Positions 58,525 to 64,000 of a stretch of DNA of 64,000 nt are shown here, piece by piece. A model generated the notes under the pieces. The model was not told the DNA's origin, did no database searches, and saw nothing but the letters and a program-made list of their open reading frames with translations. The translations under genes were made by a program, and so were the position numbers. The stretch's first letter is position 1; each line of letters begins with the position of its first letter. This DNA is from Vibrio mexicanus (GTDB lineage: Bacteria > Pseudomonadota > Gammaproteobacteria > Enterobacterales > Vibrionaceae): positions 1 through 64,000 of the forward strand of contig NZ_JYJP01000029.1 of the NCBI RefSeq assembly GCF_001012815.1, written 5' to 3'.

Positions 58525-60633
58525 TACAGAGCTCCTATTAACACAATGGTGGTAGTGAGGCGTAGGATGTCTTCTAGCCCAACTCGCGCTTTTTCTAGGA
58601 AACTTTCACGGCGGTCTGGAATATAAATGGTATCGCCAGCGCGCAGCACAGGAAGCTGATAGATATTCGCGGTTTTACTGAACTCAATTAAATCAAAGGT
58701 ACGCGCTTGACCTTGGCAGCAAGACATATTCACCACGGAGATCTTTTCCAAATAGGCGTTGTCACTTGGTCCACCTGCTTCAGCAAGGATGTCCAGAATA
58801 GTCATCGTATCGTTAAAGACATAGCGACCCGGTTTATTGACCGCACCTAAGATACGAATGGTCGATTCTTTTGAGCGGTCAAGCCAGTTTCGATCTTTCT
58901 CAGGGATGTAAATGGTGTCACCGGTTTTTACTCTCGGTAGAAGGTTTTCATCGCCAGTTTCAAAATAAAGAGAAAGGTTTAACTTACTAACCTGTGAGTA
59001 GGATTTATCGCGATGCGTGATGCGAATGTTATGTATGTCGGCATCTTTTGTCGGGCCATCTGCGGCAGACAAGATATCAAGAAAATGCATATCATCCGTA
59101 AAGCGGTAGCGGCCCGGCGCATTTACTTGGCCAAATACGTAAATTGATGCATCTGAGCTTTGGCGAACCCACTGAGATTTATTGTCTGAAGGGTCTTGTG
59201 GTAAGTCGTGAACTCGGACAATTGAACCGGCTTGAATGTTGGGTAGCTCGCCGCGAGGGCCGCCTTTTTGAATGAACGCATCAAGGTCAAATACTTCCAT
59301 CTTGCCATTGCTTGTGACCACTTCTATTTTAGTCGTGTCAGCACGCAGCGTTGGGCCGCCAACGTGGGCAAGTAAATCAATCAGATCCATTTCGTCCGAC
59401 CATTCGATTCTGCCAGGGCGAACAACCTCACCAATAACGCTAACTGCACGTTCTGGTGCGATTTTCAGCCATGATTTCTCGTTCATGTCCGTTTTTTCGG
59501 GAACAAATATAGCGTCGCCTGCTTTGACTTGTGGGGGCTTACGCCTGTAAGGCCTTCAGTGAAAGCCGTGAGGTCAAAGCGAACCACTTGACCGTTCGCG
59601 CGCAAGATTCGTATTTGGCGCGATTCAGCGAAGCGAGTAGGGCCTCCTGCATTGGCAAGAATGTCCATAAAGGTTGCCCCTTTTTTGCCTTCGTAGGCGC
59701 CCGGCTTAGCAACTTCACCCATGATGTAAACGGTATTTGAGCCTGATTTAATCTCTTCTTCTTGTTTCGGTACAAAAATGGTGGTCCCTGGAGCCAAATC
59801 TGGAAGTAGCTCTCGTCGCCACTATCTAAGTAACGTTTTAGGTTGAAAGTCGTTGGATTGTTATTACTGATCACTCGAATTTGCTCGACACCAGCATAGC
59901 GAGTTACGCCGCCTGAGCGCATTAAAATGTCGACAAGATCGGTGCCGTTTTTGTATGAGAATGAACCCGGAGCGTTGACTTCACCAAACACTTTAATGGC
60001 CATTCGAGCATCTGCACTATCACCTGAGTTGGCAAGTTTTGCTGGGTCAAATTCTTGTTCAATGTTGCCAACAAGTGGTGAAGCAGGTACGAACAAGGTG
60101 TCTAATGAATTTAGGTTAGGTAGGGTGCTTTCATCACCACTGTCTAAAAACGCTTTATAGTTGAAGGAAACGCGTTTGCTGCCGCGTTTTAGCAGCATAT
60201 TGTTAAGCTGTGCACCTGAGCGTAGACCGCCAGCGGCATGCAAAGCCGTTTGAATGTCAGCACTCTGTGGCAACGTATATTCTCCCGGAGACATCACGTA
60301 ACCTTGAACTGAAACCAATATTTGTTGCTCGGCGATAAACACTTTGGCGTTGGAAAGGTCTCGAAAAACGGAACTCAACGAGTCCAATACAGCCATCTTC
60401 AATTGCTCTTCATCGTAGCCCGCAACATATAAAGGGCCGACTTCCGGCAAAGTAATGCGCCCGCGTTTGTCTACTTGAAAGCCACGATTTAACGTTTCTT
60501 CACCCGGCAAGTTAATTTGAATCAGGTCTCCGATTTGGACAGTAGACGCTTCTTCTTGCGCCATAGCAATAAAGCTAGTGAGCAGGGTAAGTGTGATGAG
60601 CCATGTTGTGTTAAAAAACTTACTGGTAGTCAT
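58524..60633 (-). CDS. sypC: polysaccharide export protein with repeated SLBB domains, SypC, frame broken twice
   Basis: Signal peptide about 1-25 (SFIAMA), Poly_export domain (IGDLIQINLPGEETLNRGF, DKRGRITLPEVGPL) and a series of SLBB repeats, each with a VxGEV-x-PG-x-Y/F core (for example KVFGEVNAPGSFSY, YIMGEVAKPGAYEG, SVIGEVVRPGRIEW, YVFGQVNAPGRYRF, RILGAVNKPGRYVF). Breaks at 59804-59805 (missing A) and 59533-59537 (missing G) split the frame; repaired it is 703 aa. Outer-membrane export of the polysaccharide. The start overlaps sypB by 14 bases. Confidence 0.88.
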
Positions 60634-61459
60634 ACAAACCTCCCATGTCAGCTTCTTGAGAGTGATCTTGTGTCGAGATAACCTCGATACTTACGCGGCG
60701 ATTAGTCAGCCTAACTTCTGGCGCATCGCCTTCGTATAGTGGCAATGAAGAGCCGAGTGATTGAGTGGTAACACGTGAAGGGGCTAGGCCAAAAATAGTA
60801 AGGTAACGCTTAACTTGCTTCGCACGATCCATTGCCAATTTTTCGTTATAAGCTTCACCACCAACCGCATCTGCATGCCCGGTTACAGAAAGCTTCAGGG
60901 TAGAGTGTTCCTTCAGGATACTGGCTGCGTTAGCAAGGTGACCCATGTACTTGGGGTTAATTTCCGAAGAATTGAAGGCGAATTGGTTATCGACATTCAA
61001 CAAATTAAACAGCTCGTCAATGACAGCCAGTTGACGGTTAAAGTCGTTCTGATTGCGTGGTGGTACGCATCGTGTCTGAGATTTCACATAATCGAGCTGC
61101 AGTTCCAATTCGTTAAGTCTTTTACGTTGGATAACCAAGTCGTTAGCAGCATCTAACAAAAGGCCACCTTCAAGCTCGCGAGCAATGCGGTTTTGTTTTT
61201 CTAAAGCTTGCACTACCGCGGCAGGAAAACACCATTTAGCGCCTTCTTGAATCAAAGCATCGAGGTGAAGCTTGGTGAGCTTCCAGTCAAAGCGAAGACC
61301 GTGCTCAGGGCCTAGAGGCTCGTCAGGCATTACAGGGCTGAAGTCTGCAGCCATATATTGTTCTGCAATACCGCCGCGACCTGGTTCTGGAGAGCTAGAA
61401 CAACCGACTATCAAAGCGCTAAATACAATTATGGCTACGTCTTTGTTTATTAATTTCAT
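60620..61459 (-). CDS. sypB: OmpA-domain lipoprotein, SypB
   Basis: A 279-residue lipoprotein (lipobox LIVGC in the first 25 residues). The ATG at 61459 has a GGGGA site, so the frame opening at 61483 is not used. A helical middle part (about 70-150) leads to a C-terminal OmpA-like peptidoglycan-binding domain: LKLSVTGHADAVGGEAYNEKLAMDRAKQVKRYL. It likely anchors the export apparatus to peptidoglycan. Confidence 0.9.
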   Translation of the reverse strand: MKLINKDVAIIVFSALIVGCSSSPEPGRGGIAEQYMAADFSPVMPDEPLGPEHGLRFDWKLTKLHLDALIQEGAKWCFPAAVVQALEKQNRIARELEGGLLLDAANDLVIQRKRLNELELQLDYVKSQTRCVPPRNQNDFNRQLAVIDELFNLLNVDNQFAFNSSEINPKYMGHLANAASILKEHSTLKLSVTGHADAVGGEAYNEKLAMDRAKQVKRYLTIFGLAPSRVTTQSLGSSLPLYEGDAPEVRLTNRRVSIEVISTQDHSQEADMGGLYDYQ

Positions 61460-61537
61460 GCCAACTTCCCCTGTTAGAACCATTATTCACTATGGTTTTT
61501 TCTAATCGTTGCTTGAATCTTTAAAAAAGCCTTCCCA

Positions 61538-61855
61538 CTAAGCCCTTGAGTTCACCGGTATTGCTTGACCGATACGAAGTAAGTTGATGATCTCCAATGG
61601 TTGGCCAGTTACGTTTTCAATTCTCATGTTTCTTTCACGTTCAATAAGGCGTTTGTACAGGTAAACCAGTGCACCCACACCAGACGAATCTAAAAACTGT
61701 ACATCGCGAAAATCTAACTCAACCTCATTGTGTTGATCGTTCGAAATCACGTCATCAATAGCGGGTTGAGCGCTACGGCTCCCTTCTGCGTCTAGGTTAC
61801 CGCTGATCATTAAAGTTAGTATTGAGTCGTTTGCTTCAACTTTGCGTAGTTCCAT
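61538..61855 (-). CDS. sypA: STAS-domain protein, SypA
   Basis: A 105-residue anti-sigma-factor-antagonist fold with LDFRDVQFLDSSGVGALVYL; Ser57 or Ser58 is the phospho-acceptor position (Ser56 in V. fischeri SypA as I recall). There, SypE controls SypA by phosphorylation. SypE is absent here, so whether SypA is phosphorylated is open. AGGAG site eight bases before the ATG. First gene of the long sypA-led operon. Confidence 0.9.
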   Translation of the reverse strand: MELRKVEANDSILTLMISGNLDAEGSRSAQPAIDDVISNDQHNEVELDFRDVQFLDSSGVGALVYLYKRLIERERNMRIENVTGQPLEIINLLRIGQAIPVNSRA

Positions 61856-61888
61856 GGTGCTATCTCCTATCTGTGTTTACCTAGATAG

Positions 61889-61904
61889 AGCATCTTCCAT
61901 GCCA
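61889..61904 (-). promoter_or_regulatory. sigma-54 promoter of the sypA operon
   Basis: Minus strand TGGCATGGAAGATGCT has GG and GC at -24/-12 with correct spacing. Start expected near 61877, 22 bases before the sypA ATG. Confidence 0.8.
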
Positions 61905-61952
61905 TATTTATTCTCTTTTAATTACAACTAGTTAAATTCTTGCTGTCGCCAT

Positions 61953-62012
61953 TTCTTATTCTGAGAAAGAAAGTTTCTCAATTTGAGAAATCGCTTTTGT
62001 TCATTTTGAGAA
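61953..62012 (-). promoter_or_regulatory. array of three SypG-type elements upstream of sypA
   Basis: Minus strand TTCTCAAAATGAACA (61998-62012), TTCTCAAATTGAGAA (61975-61989) and TTCTCAGAATAAGAA (61953-61967) repeat every 22-23 bases. They occupy the gap between sypA and the divergent ligase gene. Confidence 0.62.
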
Positions 62013-62120
62013 CACCAACTTCGATTGAAAATGACAGTAAACCCACCATTAACTAACTATGATATCGATCGTATAGGTATGGTATATATATTGATGGTAG
62101 TACGTAATCGTGCAAAATGT

Positions 62121-62999
62121 ATGGCCATGAATATCAATAACGTAACTTCAAAGTCTTTTCGTTACTCCTTGGTTGCCATCGCGCTTTTGAGTGCTATGCA
62201 ATCATTGACAGGCGAGATGTCAAGCCAACAGCCTTTGCTAGTTAATGCCAAAAACTACGAGTCAGGAATTGACATCGATGAGTATTGGCAAAGTGAAAAG
62301 CTAGACGGCATTAGGGCGGTTTGGAACGGCAAGGAGCTTTTAACTCGTGCTGGGAATCGAATTTATGCTCCCGATTGGTTTACTAAGCCGTTACCAGATT
62401 ACATGGTAGAAGGAGAACTTTGGGCAGGGCGCGGCAACTTCCACATAGTGCAGCAAACTGTTTTAGACAAGAAACCGAGCGACGAAGCATGGAAAAAAAT
62501 CGACTACATGCTTTTTGACATGCCGTCTGCTGCGGGTGATTTTAGTAAGCGTTACTACAACGTCGTTCATTATGTGGACAGTGTTCGTCAGAATCACATC
62601 AAGTATATAGTCCATTATCCGATAGAGTCTGAAACTCAATTGTTTACCTTGTTAGATAACGTAGACAGCAATAAAGGCGAGGGCTTAATGCTCCGTAAAG
62701 TGAGTCGTCGTTATCAAGCTGGACGTAGTAATGATCTGTTGAAATTGAAGAAGCATCATGACGCAGAAGCATTAGTCATTGGCTACAAAGTTGGGAATGG
62801 TAAGTACAAAGGCAAACTCGGTTCGTTATTGGTTCGTTTAGAAACAGGCGTGGAGTTCTATATCGGTTCGGGCTTTACGGACCAAGTGCGGTCGCAACCC
62901 CCGAAACTGGGAAGTACCATCACTTTCAGGTACAACGGCATGACGCAAAACGGTGTCCCTAAATTTGCTCGTTATCTCAGGGAAAGGCCACAGCAATAG
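62121..62999 (+). CDS. periplasmic ATP-dependent DNA ligase (LigE type)
   Basis: Minimal ATP-dependent ligase with an exported N terminus (SFRYSLVAIALLSAMQSLTG). The adenylation motif is EKLDGIRA (catalytic Lys in motif I), followed by LLTRAGNRI, VEGELW, LFDMPS, GEGLMLRK, LKLKKHHDAEA and a short OB domain with GSLLVRLETG and FRYNGMT. The frame opens at 62025, but the ATG at 62121 (or 62127) puts the signal peptide at the N terminus. It would seal nicks in DNA in the periplasm, perhaps during uptake of or in biofilm DNA. Divergent from sypA. Confidence 0.88.
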   Translation: MAMNINNVTSKSFRYSLVAIALLSAMQSLTGEMSSQQPLLVNAKNYESGIDIDEYWQSEKLDGIRAVWNGKELLTRAGNRIYAPDWFTKPLPDYMVEGELWAGRGNFHIVQQTVLDKKPSDEAWKKIDYMLFDMPSAAGDFSKRYYNVVHYVDSVRQNHIKYIVHYPIESETQLFTLLDNVDSNKGEGLMLRKVSRRYQAGRSNDLLKLKKHHDAEALVIGYKVGNGKYKGKLGSLLVRLETGVEFYIGSGFTDQVRSQPPKLGSTITFRYNGMTQNGVPKFARYLRERPQQ

Positions 63000-63012
63000 A
63001 CGACCGAATATA

Positions 63013-63042
63013 AAAAGCCCGCAGTCAATGCTGCGGGCTTCT
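63013..63042. terminator. bidirectional terminator between ligase and norM
   Basis: AAGCCCGCAG pairs with CTGCGGGCTT around six bases, flanked by A5 on the left. Convergent genes on either side. Confidence 0.8.
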
Positions 63043-63065
63043 CAATGTTGGTATTCCAGCAGAAA

Positions 63066-64000
63066 CTATCTCTCTGCCATGCTTAACTGAAAGGTCTCTG
63101 GTTGTTTGTGCATCCACCTCAGACGCAGGCCCAGCAGCAATGCGGCTGTAGATAAGCCAATGATAAACCCGATCCAGAAACCGTGTGCACCCATTGGATC
63201 AACTATCCAGTCCGTCATACCAAGAATGTATCCAATCGGTAACCCTAGAATCCAATAAGCGATGAAGGTTCGGTTGAAAATAGCCGCCATATCTTTATAT
63301 CCACGCAGTGCACCTGCGGCTACAACTTGAATCGCATCGACACACTGATAAATGGCAGCAAACAGTAACAACTGAAGGGCAAGTTCAATAACCGCTCTGT
63401 TATCTGTATACCATAGGGCAATTTGCTCTCTAAATATGACCGTTAAGATAGCGGTAATCACAGACAACCCAAGACCGGTAAAAATGCCCACTCGAGAAGA
63501 AATAACCGCGCCTTCAACGCTGTTCTCACCAAGTTTGTGACCCACACGAATACTGACCGCAGCACCAATACTCATTGGAATCATGAACACTAATGATGAA
63601 AAGTTAATAGCCACTTGATGCGCCGCAACGGTTAGGGGGCCAAGCGGGGCCACAAGTAGTGCAACCACCGCAAACAAAGTTACTTCGAAAAAAATCGCAG
63701 CCGCTACCGGAAAGCCTAGCTTAAACAAGCGAATCTGCGCTTTCAGTTGTGGTTTATGGAAAGTCTTGAACAGCTCAATGTGGGTCAGTCTTTTCGAAGT
63801 AAGCACGTAAAACAGCATTAGAGAGAACATAACCCAATAAACGATTGCCGTTGCCACACCACAGCCAACACCACCAAGCGCTGGCGCCCCAAACTTGCCG
63901 TACACAAAGATCCAGTTAAGCGGGATGTTCACCAATAACCCAATAAAACCAATGACCATTGCTGGTTTGGTTAACGACATTCCGTCGGTGAAGCTGCGTA
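63066..64000 (-). CDS. norM: MATE multidrug/Na+ antiporter NorM, C-terminal part (start outside window)
   Basis: Reads in frame to the window edge (RSFTDGMSLTKPAMVIGF), so the gene continues beyond 64000 and no start is visible. About eight membrane helices are present, with the MATE second-half pattern QVAINFSSLVFMIPMSIGAAVSIRVGHKLG and RGYKDM. It exports cationic drugs such as norfloxacin in exchange for Na+ or H+. Strong resemblance to Vibrio NorM. Confidence 0.88.
   Translation of the reverse strand, partial: RSFTDGMSLTKPAMVIGFIGLLVNIPLNWIFVYGKFGAPALGGVGCGVATAIVYWVMFSLMLFYVLTSKRLTHIELFKTFHKPQLKAQIRLFKLGFPVAAAIFFEVTLFAVVALLVAPLGPLTVAAHQVAINFSSLVFMIPMSIGAAVSIRVGHKLGENSVEGAVISSRVGIFTGLGLSVITAILTVIFREQIALWYTDNRAVIELALQLLLFAAIYQCVDAIQVVAAGALRGYKDMAAIFNRTFIAYWILGLPIGYILGMTDWIVDPMGAHGFWIGFIIGLSTAALLLGLRLRWMHKQPETFQLSMAER

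Noticed and set aside
2496..60633. Frameshifts as phase variation or programmed frameshifting
   Set aside because: They occur at different short runs (mostly 2-5 bases) in a dozen unrelated genes, and almost all are deletions; no long contingency repeats or slippery-site/stem arrangements were seen.
1..64000. Mobile element, prophage, integron, CRISPR, tRNA or rRNA
   Set aside because: No transposase, integrase, attachment repeats, repeat-spacer arrays or recognisable RNA gene sequences were found on reading both strands.

Overview
The window is a stretch of a Vibrio chromosome (species not resolvable by eye). The main reason for this call is a nearly complete syp (symbiosis polysaccharide) biofilm locus in the gene order known from Vibrio fischeri, followed by a norM-type MATE gene. 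No rRNA, tRNA, CRISPR array, insertion sequence, integrase or phage gene was seen, so this is ordinary chromosome with accessory modules.

Layout. 1-7105: a tandem GNAT acetyltransferase, a secreted penicillin V acylase-type Ntn hydrolase, a CatB/Vat-type acetyltransferase, and a sensory block in which two periplasmic binding proteins (minus) face an orphan histidine kinase (plus). 7469-16016: two outer-membrane proteins, a TRIC-type channel, a lipoprotein carboxylesterase, and a DUF1656/HlyD/FUSC efflux operon. 16309-20908: a C45-type Ntn hydrolase and a phospholipase D lipoprotein in one operon, a LysR regulator and a small outer-membrane protein. 21215-33176: iron uptake, with an AraC regulator, a Fur-box-preceded TonB-dependent receptor, FhuC/FhuD/FhuB homologues, a heterodimeric MdlAB-like ABC pair, and a FhuF-like ferric-siderophore reductase with its own Fur box. 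33406-39508: a secreted HNH endonuclease, SelO, a GST, a LysR regulator, a small exported protein and a CSS-motif EAL phosphodiesterase. 39782-61855: the syp locus on the minus strand. 62025-64000: a periplasmic ATP-dependent DNA ligase and the C-terminal part of NorM.

The syp locus. All V. fischeri syp genes from A to R are present except sypE. Between sypD and sypF lies a PhnD-family periplasmic binding protein instead. Five sigma-54 (-24/-12) promoters were read directly, before sypA, sypI, sypM, sypP and sypR. Each has upstream TTCTCA-N3-TGA-like elements, in places spaced about two helical turns apart. These fit the sigma-54 activator SypG encoded in the locus. SypF (hybrid kinase, H250/D538/H708) would feed SypG.

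Data quality. Twelve genes are interrupted by 15 single-base indels (14 missing bases, 1 extra), almost all at short homopolymers. Restoring one base each time gives a family-like full-length protein with an intact frame. This looks like a sequencing-error signature rather than decay. These genes are annotated here as whole CDS with the break noted.

Most novel-looking signals: a shared 7-9-7 inverted repeat (TATGACG-N9-CGTCATA) upstream of two unrelated-locus Ntn amidases, the SypE replacement by a binding protein, the sypR promoter, and a multi-hairpin intergenic RNA ending in a terminator 10 nt before a start codon.
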